This document shows, one piece after another, positions 8,668-15,187 of a stretch of DNA of 24,690 bases. Position 1 is the stretch's first letter; the number at the start of each line of letters is the position of its first letter. The notes under the pieces are model-generated. The model had not been told where the DNA came from and ran no database searches. It saw only the letters and a list, made by a program, of their open reading frames with translations. Source of the DNA: Phycisphaerae bacterium (lineage in GTDB: Bacteria; Planctomycetota; Phycisphaerae; Tepidisphaerales; Tepidisphaeraceae). A program made the translations under genes and the position numbers. The stretch is taken from NCBI GenBank assembly GCA_030448225.1, contig JAUJNJ010000029.1:4540-29229 (forward strand). The letters run 5' to 3'.

Positions 8668-8768
8668 GTAGTGGCGACGCCTGCGTCGCGGTTGCGGCGC
8701 AGCCGCAAGTTCTTGGCGCCATGAGATTCGACGCTGCGCGTCGACCGCGACGCAGGCGTCGCCACTAC
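8668..8768. repeat. Cloverleaf-like inverted repeat, 101 bases
   Basis: The outer arms at 8668-8692 and 8744-8768 are perfect reverse complements over 25 bases. Inside, hairpin 1 (TGCGGC-GCA-GCCGCA, 8693-8707) directly abuts the left arm. Hairpin 2 (CGACGC-TGC-GCGTCG, 8729-8743) directly abuts the right arm. The 21-base linker between them contains the palindrome TGGCGCCA. A single strand could therefore fold into a long stem topped by two or three short hairpins. This resembles REP/BIME-type or other small non-coding mobile repeats rather than a terminator. I see only one copy in the window. Confidence 0.75.
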
Positions 8769-8829
8769 CCGGCAGGCGAAGCGTCACCGATCACTACTGC
8801 TCCGTCACACCTCTACTGATAAGTGACCT

Positions 8830-8846
8830 TCCCCGTAGGCCGGGGA
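8830..8846. terminator. Short hairpin near convergent gene ends
   Basis: TCCCCG (8830-8835) pairs with CGGGGA (8841-8846) across a five-base loop, in a position where both convergent genes could be terminated. It lacks a T-tract on both strands, so the call is weak. Confidence 0.3.
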
Positions 8847-9007
8847 GAGGGATGGCGCAAGTCCTGATTTTGTGCGCGTCGGAACGCTGGAGCCTCCCCC
8901 ACATGCATCGTACGGCGTCGTGCCCTGGCAATGCGGCGCTGCTGCCAATGTTTCCGCCGACCCGTTCCGACGCGTAGAAGGTGGCGGCTACCCTGCCTCG
9001 GGTGCGC

Positions 9008-9655
9008 TTACCCCAGCACGGTCACGCCTTCCTTGATCGCGTAGCGCGTGAGTTCGGCCACGCTGTAGATCTTGAGCTTCCCCATGATCTGCCGGCGGTG
9101 CGTCTCGATCGTCTTCGGGCTGATGTGCAGCGAGAGGGCGATCTCCTTCGTGTTCTTCCCTTCCGACAGCAGTTGCAGCACCTCCCGCTCGCGCGGCGAC
9201 AGGCTGCCGCAGAACGGCGTCGCCCGGGGCGTCGTGCCGACGTAGCCGGACACCACGACCGACGCCACCTTCGGGCTGAGGTACACCTCGCCCGACATCG
9301 CGGTGCGGATCGCGGTGGCGACCTCGTGGAACGGGCAGTCCTTCAGGAGGTACCCCGACGCGCCGGCGCCGAGCATCTCCGACACGAACTGCCGCTCGGT
9401 GTGCATCGACAGCGCGATCACCCGGACCTCCGGGTTGCCCGCGCGGATCTGTCGCGTCGCCTCCACGCCGTTGAGGTCGGGCATCGTGACGTCGATCAGC
9501 ACCACCTGCGGCGAGAGCGACTGGACGAGGTTCACCGCGTCGCGGCCGTTGCCCGCCTCGCCCACCACTTCGAACTCGGGGGAGCCCCTGAACATCGTCC
9601 GTAGCCCCTCCCGCACGATCTGGTGGTCGTCGGCCAACAGGATTCTGATGCTCAT
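9008..9655 (-). CDS. LuxR/NarL-family response regulator
   Basis: A 215-residue two-domain regulator. The receiver domain (residues 1-120) has the acidic pair Asp9-Asp10 (LLADDHQIVREGL), phospho-acceptor Asp55 (VVLIDVTMPDLNG), Ser83 (VIALSMH) and Lys105 (YLLKD), so it should be phosphorylated normally. The C-terminal LuxR-type HTH (about 149-207) contains LSPREREVLQLLSEGKNTKE and the recognition-helix region SPKTIETHRRQIMGKL. It should bind DNA as a dimer after phosphorylation and control transcription; targets are not visible. Its ATG at 9655 overlaps the TGA of the kinase gene by four bases (ATGA), so the pair is translationally coupled and forms a two-component system. The stop (TAA) at 9008-9010 is followed by the convergent region. 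Confidence 0.95.
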   Translation of the reverse strand: MSIRILLADDHQIVREGLRTMFRGSPEFEVVGEAGNGRDAVNLVQSLSPQVVLIDVTMPDLNGVEATRQIRAGNPEVRVIALSMHTERQFVSEMLGAGASGYLLKDCPFHEVATAIRTAMSGEVYLSPKVASVVVSGYVGTTPRATPFCGSLSPREREVLQLLSEGKNTKEIALSLHISPKTIETHRRQIMGKLKIYSVAELTRYAIKEGVTVLG

Positions 9656-11070
9656 GGCGAATTCCTTTCCTCTTGCAACGGGACCGTCAGTTCCACCGCC
9701 GTCCCTGACCCGGGGGCCGACTTTATGTCCAACGTCCCTCCGAGGTGGCTCAGTCTTTCCCTTATGTTGAATAAGCCGAATCCGTCGCCGGCCGCGCCGC
9801 GATGGTTCTTCTGCGGCGCGAAGCCGACGCCATCGTCGTACACGACGACCTTCAGCACGTCGCCTAGTCGCTCCATGCTGATGCGACACGAGCGGGCGTT
9901 GGCATGCTTGACGATGTTGAACAGGAGTTCCCGCACGGCTTGGAACAGCGCGATCCGCGCCTCGTCCGACAGGGGCACGCGCGAACCGTCCCCCTCGAAC
10001 CCGCACACGATGGCGTGCCGCTGCCCGGTGCGGTCGGCCAGCCACTGCAGCGCCGGCCCGAGCCCCAGTTCGTACAGCACCGGCGGGCTGATCTCCGACG
10101 TCAGCGACCGCGTGTGCGTCACGGCCTCGTCGACGAGCGTGAAGACCTCCGCCAGCGGCCCCTCGGGCGGGCGGTCGGCGCCGGCGCCGTTGAGCGCGCG
10201 CAGCTTGTGCTGGACCATCGCAAGCCGCTGGCCGACCGAGTCGTGCAGCACGTTGGAGATACGCCGCCGCTCCCGCTCCTCGGCGACCATCAATTCCGAG
10301 TCCATCGCCCGCAGTTGCTCGCGGTACGCGATCGCTTCGGCCTCGGCCCGTTTGCGCTCGGTCAGGTCGAGCACGAAGCCGACGCAGTCGTCGACCTCCT
10401 CGTCGACCAGCGCGCAGCCCATCAGGACCGGGAGGCGCTTGCCGTCCCTCAGGATGTGGTCCTTCTCGAAGGGCGTGCAGACGCCGCAGCGGCGCAGTTC
10501 GTCGAGCGCGCGGTCGTTCAGCGCCTGGTGCTCGTCCGCGGTACTCTGCCGCCAGTTCACCCGCCCGTCCGCCAGGTCCTGCCGGGTGCACCCGACGAGC
10601 TTGAGGAACTCGGCGTTCCCGTCCTTCACGCGCCCGTCGAGGTCGGAGAAGAAGACGCCGATGAGGTTCGCCTCGGCCAACCGCTTCGCCCGCGACTCGC
10701 TGCGGCGGGCGGCGGCGGCCTCCATCTTCCAGAACTGCTTCGCCTTCAGCAGGGCCCCGTTGAGGCAGGCGATGAGGATGCCGACGAGGACGAACAGGAC
10801 GAGCCGCGCCATGTCGCCTGGGTCGCTGACCCGGAACGAGCGGAGCGGCTCGAGCAGGAAGTACGCGCCGACGGCCGCCCCGATGAACGTCGCCAGCAGC
10901 CCCGGCCCGGTCCCGCCACGCCAGGAGCTGACGGCCACGGCGGAGTAGTACGCGAAGAACGGCGACAGGCGGGTGATGTCCTGTCCGAACGGGAGGATCA
11001 CGATCGACGCCGCGGCGCAAGACAAGACCGCCAACCCGTACCGTTGCATCACGCTCTTGATCGGCCTCAT
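9652..11070 (-). CDS. Membrane PAS sensor kinase, HisKA_3 type, partner of the regulator
   Basis: A 472-residue sensor kinase. The N-terminus (residues about 12-108) is a compact membrane domain of the DUF4118/KdpD type with about four helices (LSPFFAYYSAVAVSSW, then GPGLLATFIGAAVGAYFLL, then LVLFVLVGILIACL). A short coiled segment and one PAS domain (about 128-240, LIGVFFSDLDGRVKDGN through DLTERKRAE) follow. The HisKA_3 helix carries the acceptor His276 in RRISNVLHDSVGQRL. The HATPase_c domain (about 370-466) has ELLFNIVKHANA and YDDGVGFAP and ends with FGLFNIRERLSHLGG. All catalytic elements look intact. It is translated just before the response regulator, with an ATGA overlap, so it most likely phosphorylates it. 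The start ATG at 11070 directly precedes the hydrophobic domain. The signal sensed is unknown. Confidence 0.93.
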   Translation of the reverse strand: MRPIKSVMQRYGLAVLSCAAASIVILPFGQDITRLSPFFAYYSAVAVSSWRGGTGPGLLATFIGAAVGAYFLLEPLRSFRVSDPGDMARLVLFVLVGILIACLNGALLKAKQFWKMEAAAARRSESRAKRLAEANLIGVFFSDLDGRVKDGNAEFLKLVGCTRQDLADGRVNWRQSTADEHQALNDRALDELRRCGVCTPFEKDHILRDGKRLPVLMGCALVDEEVDDCVGFVLDLTERKRAEAEAIAYREQLRAMDSELMVAEERERRRISNVLHDSVGQRLAMVQHKLRALNGAGADRPPEGPLAEVFTLVDEAVTHTRSLTSEISPPVLYELGLGPALQWLADRTGQRHAIVCGFEGDGSRVPLSDEARIALFQAVRELLFNIVKHANARSCRISMERLGDVLKVVVYDDGVGFAPQKNHRGAAGDGFGLFNIRERLSHLGGTLDIKSAPGSGTAVELTVPLQEERNSP

Positions 11071-12042
11071 GCCTCGGACTCCACACGGTCCTGCCGCCCC
11101 GGCCTCACCCCGGTGCAGCCCCGAAATAATGCGTCGAAGGACGCGACGAATGCTGCGCCGCGCATTGCGACTCGCTCAGACGACGTGAACTGGACCGCCC
11201 GCGCTACGACCTGACGACCGTTTTCTCTCTGAAACCTGTCGAACCGCGCTGTGTAGGGGAACTCTCGGAGGGCCGCACGTGCGGCCGAGGTGATGGTCGA
11301 AAACTTCCGTCACGCATTTCCAGACCGCTTGGCATGACGGCGGGCCATCGGTCGCCGCGTTAACGTCGCGCACATCTTATCAGTCGGCAATGCGGGCGTC
11401 ACTCGTTCCTCCTCCTCATCGAGCGCGGGGCCGACGCGACCGTCGTCTGACGGTGAACGCGAACACCGGCGGTCCTGAGTTGGGTGGGACGACTCGAGTG
11501 ATCCCGTCCTAACCCGGCGGCCGGTATCCCCTCTTCGGTGTTTGCTCGATCACTTGCGACGGCGGCGGCCGCACCGCGACGCTCGTCGGCCGCCCACCGT
11601 CCCCGCCCACCGTCCCCGCCCGACGACGACGTCCAAGGACGCCGCGCGCGGTAGCGGCGCCGGCCAAACCCGACGGAGCCAAGGCGGCGCGAACGGCGCG
11701 TACGTACCGCGACAACATAGCCGCCCGTCGACGCCGCGAGGTGGCGGGCAACGCAACGGAAGTCGCTGAATCCCGCTCAGTGATTTCCCCGGTCTCGGTC
11801 ACGGATGCGTCCCGCCGTCACATCCGCCTTCCTGAGCACCCTCGATATCCGCCCCTGGCACCGGCATCCGCTCCCGCGGCGGTGCGTTCTCGCCTTCGCA
11901 CCGCAGTCGTGCCTCCGAGCGAACGGCACCTTCGTTGCGGCCCCACTGTTCACCCGAAACGTCGCCGCCCGCAGTGCGGTCGGGCAAGGTGCCCGGCGGC
12001 GAGGTGGAGCGATGAGTGGGAATAAGTCGAAGGATGTGTCCG
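11071..12042. other. Long intergenic region between two divergent transcription units
   Basis: About 970 bases between the minus-strand kinase operon and the plus-strand gene at 12043, so it should hold both promoters. Open frames here (for example minus 11509-11802) are Arg/Pro/Ala-rich and unconvincing. Visible structure includes a 13-base tandem repeat (CGCCCACCGTCCC, 2.4 copies, 11591-11621). There is also an eight-base inverted repeat, GGCACCTT at 11925-11932 and AAGGTGCC at 11986-11993, lying 50 bases upstream of the gene at 12043. I could not identify promoter boxes with confidence. Confidence 0.4.
11591..11621. repeat. Short tandem repeat, 13-base unit
   Basis: The unit CGCCCACCGTCCC occurs twice back to back (11591-11603 and 11604-11616), followed by five bases of a third copy. 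It lies in noncoding DNA; no function is apparent. Confidence 0.6.
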
Positions 12043-13239
12043 ATGAATAACGTCAAGAACTTGCTGTCGTGTGCCGTCCTGGCCGCCGGCCTCGGGGCCT
12101 TCGGCTACCCGCCCGCGGCGCGGGCCGCCGAGTTCGGCGAGCGGACGCCGTACTACGAGGACGATGGCCTGCTCGACATCACCGAGTGGTTCGACGGCAA
12201 CGACTACAACCCGACCGACGAGGCGTGGTGGCGCTGGGACGACGAGTCGTACCAGAGCGCGCGCGACGTGAGCGGCGACCGGGACAACGACGGCTGGTAC
12301 GGCCACTCGACCCGCGACGACGACGACTGGTACTACGACTACTACGACCCCTACCCCTACGCCTACTACGACTACGACGCGAACGACCTGTACGACTACG
12401 GCTCCCGGTACTACGACTACGACAACGACGGGACCTACGACGCGTTCGCCTCGTACGCCGACCGCGACGGCGACGGCCTGTACGAGGATTACGACTACTA
12501 CTCGTTCACCGACACCGGCACCGACAAGCAGCGGCAGCAGGGACAGAAGCAGGTCGCCCGCGAATCCCGCCAGCAGGCGGTAACCGGGGAAATCCAGAAG
12601 ACGAAGCTCGTCAAGGTGCGCGGCGGCAAGCAGCACGTCGTCGTCGCCATCCAGCAGCAGCAGCAGCAGCAGCAACAACAGGCCGCGCAAGGCCAGCAGG
12701 ACGGCGCGCTCATCGTGGACCTCGGCAACGCCGAGGATCTCAAGGACGTCAACCCCAAGCTGGGCGACAAGATCACCGCGAAGGGGCCGAAGGCGCAGGT
12801 GGGCGGGCAGGCCGTGATCCTAGCGAACTCGTTCGAGGTCAACGGCCAGACGAAGCAGGTGAACCGCAACCCGCGCAGCATCACCGGCAAGGTGCTCGAC
12901 ACGCACAAGACCAAGATCCGTGGCAGCGAGCACCTGATGGCGATGGTGGAGACCACGCAGAAGGACAAGGCCCGCAAAATCGCGGTCGACCTCGGCCCCG
13001 CCGACCGGCTGAAGATGGACGTCAGCAAGGGCGGCAGCCTAACCTTCAGCGGCTTCCCGGTGAAGGTGAAGGACAAGCCGCTGATCGTGGCGCAGTCGGT
13101 CCGGAACGGCGACAAGTTCGTCGAGATCAACCGCCAGGCGAGCAACCCCGGCGACAAGGCGCAGCCGGCGGGTGCGCGTGAGCAGGGGCAGCAGCAGCAG
13201 CAGCAGCAGGGCCAAGACGCGGCGAAGCAGTCGCAATGA
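12043..13239 (+). CDS. Secreted fusion of Tyr/Asp-rich region and two copies of the ~85-residue module
   Basis: A 398-residue protein with a signal peptide (MNNVKNLLSCAVLAAGLGAF, predicted cleavage after AARA). Residues about 30-160 are Tyr/Asp/Trp-rich and begin with LDITEWFDGNDYN. They include DRDNDGWYG, DYDNDGTYD and DRDGDGLYEDYD, which look like D-x-D-x-D-G calcium-binding loops. Two copies of the module seen in the protein at 5340-6725 follow, at about 180-276 and 280-365 (VTGEIQKTKLVKVRGG through VNRN, and ITGKVLDTHKTKIRGS through VEINRQ). Ten consecutive Gln codons interrupt the first copy near residue 204, and a second Gln tract closes the protein. The start at 12043 has AAGGA nine bases upstream; the ATG at 12016 in the same frame lacks this. 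The DUF2238-like gene follows 144 bases later. Function unknown; an extracellular cation-binding or matrix role is inference. Confidence 0.85.
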   Translation: MNNVKNLLSCAVLAAGLGAFGYPPAARAAEFGERTPYYEDDGLLDITEWFDGNDYNPTDEAWWRWDDESYQSARDVSGDRDNDGWYGHSTRDDDDWYYDYYDPYPYAYYDYDANDLYDYGSRYYDYDNDGTYDAFASYADRDGDGLYEDYDYYSFTDTGTDKQRQQGQKQVARESRQQAVTGEIQKTKLVKVRGGKQHVVVAIQQQQQQQQQQAAQGQQDGALIVDLGNAEDLKDVNPKLGDKITAKGPKAQVGGQAVILANSFEVNGQTKQVNRNPRSITGKVLDTHKTKIRGSEHLMAMVETTQKDKARKIAVDLGPADRLKMDVSKGGSLTFSGFPVKVKDKPLIVAQSVRNGDKFVEINRQASNPGDKAQPAGAREQGQQQQQQQGQDAAKQSQ

Positions 13240-13383
13240 AGTCGGAGGAACGCGCGTGAGCCGGGAGCGCGTCCAGAGCTCCGGCCCGTCGCCCGCCGTC
13301 TCCTTTCCTGACCGCGGCGCCGGTCGCTCCAATGGAGGGGGCGACGGCGCCCGGCCGGCGGCGACCGGCCAAGAGGAGAGCCG

Positions 13384-13866
13384 ATGGAAGCCGAACTTCA
13401 CAACCCCGCGCGGGCCGTTCGCGTTCGGAGCGGGAGCCACGCCGTCGCGTGGTTGCTGCTGGTGGTCGCCGTCGGCGTCGCCACCGTCGGCGCGACGCTG
13501 GGCTGGTCCGACCGGTGGGTCTGGTACGACGAGGCGATCCACGTCTTCAGCTTCTTCGCCATCACGCTGCTGGCCGCCCTGTACCTGTACGGCGCGGCGA
13601 TGGGCGGCTACCCGCGACACAAGCTCCTGATGGTCTTCACCGTCGTCTGCGTGGCCGTGACGCTGGGCGTGGCGTGGGAATGGGCCGAATTGGCTTACGA
13701 CCGCGTGACCGGCCGAGAGAGCGTCATCAAGGGCAAGTTCGACACCCTGCTCGACCTGGTGATGGACGGCCTCGGCGGCGCGATCGCCGGAATGCTGATG
13801 CTCGCCATGTTCGGCCGGCGTACACGCGCGGCAGACCAAGATCGCGGCGTCCGAACCGCGGATTAG
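13384..13866 (+). CDS. DUF2238/YjdF-like membrane protein
   Basis: A 160-residue protein with four predicted membrane segments (about residues 19-40, 53-71, 80-99 and 128-147). The family pattern is visible. A WYDEAIHVFSFF motif comes at the end of the first loop. WEWAELAYDRVTG follows the third helix, and KGKFDTLLDLVMDGLGG precedes the last helix, where an Asp pair sits at the membrane edge. Proteins of this type are uncharacterised inner-membrane proteins. AAGAGGAGAG lies just upstream of the ATG. It is on the same strand as the secreted fusion gene, 144 bases downstream of it, and could be in its operon, though a GC-rich imperfect inverted repeat lies between them. The family call is from motif memory. 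Confidence 0.7.
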   Translation: MEAELHNPARAVRVRSGSHAVAWLLLVVAVGVATVGATLGWSDRWVWYDEAIHVFSFFAITLLAALYLYGAAMGGYPRHKLLMVFTVVCVAVTLGVAWEWAELAYDRVTGRESVIKGKFDTLLDLVMDGLGGAIAGMLMLAMFGRRTRAADQDRGVRTAD

Positions 13867-14966
13867 CCGCCGCCACACGCCGGGGCACGACCACATGTAG
13901 GAGGTAGCGATGGTGGCTTGAAACCCGATGATTGCCGATGCCGCCGTTCAGGGAAAGCGGCGTTGCGGCCGCCGAAATCAGGCTGGTGTCGGCGGAGCGA
14001 AACACACGTCGCTGACGCGGACCTTGCCGGCGCGCCCCCGTTGCCGATCGGCCCACGCCCCGCGATCGAACCGCCGCGCCCACAGTCCCGCCCGCCGCCC
14101 GTGCCAAGCCGTCGCCCGGCCTCCTCCGCCACCGCCCGCCCAATCTCGGCCTCCGCCACCAGCCGCAGGTCATCCCGATCGAACCATGAGCAACGGGATT
14201 GGGTTCACCCCGAGACTCTCCTCGCAGAATGGCCCCGATCCCTCCCACTGCGCCGGCAGGTCGACCGCCTCCGCCTTTCCCGTCACCCACTGCACTGCCC
14301 GCGCCGCCAGTTCCGCCGCCTCCGTGTCGCACCCGCTCAACTCGCCGAGCTGATGCCGCAGACCCGCCTCCCCGCCGCCCTCACCGCGAGCACCTCGCCG
14401 TCGGGAGGACCCATTTGTTCGAGCCGCCCCGCCTCCCAGTGCCGTTCGGCCGCAACCAAAACATCGGTCCGCAACATCAGCAACTGAGCCAGGTGCGTTT
14501 TCGTGTATGCCCCATCCGTACCTGCGGGGGACGCTTGGTAACCTCCCGAATTGTTTCGGATGGTGAATGAGAGGGAGACGGTTATGCCTGCAGAGCGCCG
14601 ACATAAACTTTGGATTCACGCCACTTCCGCGAATTCTGTCGGCGCGGCGCAGCGGGACGAACAAAGGACTCAGCCCCGGGACGCGGGCAACGTCATGGCG
14701 CCAGATGACGGCCAGGCATCGAGGTTTCGAAGAGCAGGAGCGCCCCCCGCCCGATTCATCTTCGCCTCGTGGCAGGCGCACTGGATTGCTCAACTTGAGC
14801 GGGTGGGCCCGGACAATGAGCGACGGTGACAGTCCGCTTTTAACACTCGCCTGACTAGCGTCCATCCTCCTGCCATCTACAAAGCAGTGCGGAAATGGCG
14901 GGGCGCCATTGAATGCAATCGCATTGCCGGTTAGGGGGTGGATGTTTCATCCGCCGCCTACGGTAG
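13867..14966. other. Degenerate stretch left of the integrative element
   Basis: About 1.1 kb with no intact gene. On minus, coherent protein-like segments occur in changing frames. One reads SFTIRNNSGGYQASPAG then THLAQLLMLRTDVLVAAE (about 14560-14440). A second contains QLGELSGCDTEAAELAARAV and PAQWEGSGPFCEESLGV (about 14360-14190). A third contains AEAEIGRAVAEEAGRRL (about 14160-14100). Together they could be one unrecognised gene broken by indels, but this is weak. All plus-strand frames look like shadows. Confidence 0.3.
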
Positions 14967-15166
14967 TCACCGTTGCGGTCCTGCTCCTGCTCGCGTCATC
15001 GCCAAAATCCCCGCCCGGACGAAGCTCGGCAGCGTTGACCAGACCTTGGCGACTTCAGCGAGGTCTTCCGGCCACGGTGCCGAAACCAAAGTAGGTGCGC
15101 CTAATTCTGCGCCGCTCTCTGGCGAAACCGCCGTAATCCCCGGCAGAATACCGACAACCGCCGGGG
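14967..15166 (-). pseudogene. Possible integrase C-terminal tail beyond the att site
   Basis: This minus frame runs out of the tRNA fragment, beginning GDEGFEPPAVV, and continues to a TGA at 14967-14969. Its end reads EDLAEVAKVWSTLPSFV then RAGILAMTRAG. The 'GDEGFEPP' segment is simply the antisense translation of a tRNA 3' end and is a well-known annotation artefact. The 'LAEV...W..LP..VRAGI.AM' ending, however, resembles tails that I recall on planctomycete integrases. It lies outside the present element, so it may be left from an earlier insertion at the same site. It has no start of its own and is not expected to be expressed. Confidence 0.35.
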
Positions 15167-15187
15167 GTTCGAATCCCTCATCGCCCA
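15163..15187 (+). other. tRNA 3'-end fragment, putative attachment site
   Basis: The sequence is a T-arm plus acceptor strand. GGGGG (15163-15167), loop TTCGAAT (15168-15174) and CCCTC (15175-15179) are followed by ATCGCCC and discriminator A (15180-15187). The matching 5' acceptor strand (GGGCGAT or a wobble variant), D arm and anticodon arm are absent upstream, so this is not a complete tRNA gene. It lies exactly at the 3' end of the integrase gene, whose TGA is within it (15178-15180). This is the classic layout of an integrative element that recombines at a tRNA 3' end. The intact tRNA should lie at the other end of the element, which I do not find in this window. Confidence 0.7.

Larger units (their letters stand above)
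8637..9007. other. Intergenic region between convergent signalling genes
   Basis: About 370 bases between the stop of the plus-strand kinase and the stop of the minus-strand response regulator. It contains the cloverleaf-like repeat at 8668-8768 and a small hairpin at 8830-8846. The rest, to 9007, shows no coding potential. Confidence 0.6.

Noticed and set aside
9623..10948. Plus frames of 436-441 codons opposite the sensor kinase
   Set aside because: Ser/Arg-rich or Asp/Arg-rich shadows of the minus-strand kinase, with no recognisable motif.
9008..11086. One long minus frame of 692 codons covering regulator and kinase
   Set aside because: Its upper two thirds are an out-of-frame Arg-rich shadow of the kinase. 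The kinase (9652-11070) and regulator (9008-9655) are separate genes with an ATGA overlap.
12649..12681. CAG run as a sequencing artefact or noncoding microsatellite
   Set aside because: The frame is maintained through it, it mixes CAG and CAA codons, and the module continues normally on both sides.
14170..14865. Minus frame of 231 codons as an intact gene
   Set aside because: Its N-terminal half is Arg/Pro/Gly-rich with no domain. The convincing protein-like segments of the region lie partly in other frames.
15100..15187. A complete tRNA gene at the left edge of the element
   Set aside because: Only the T-arm and the acceptor 3' strand are present; no 5' acceptor strand complementary to ATCGCCC, no D arm and no anticodon stem could be found upstream.
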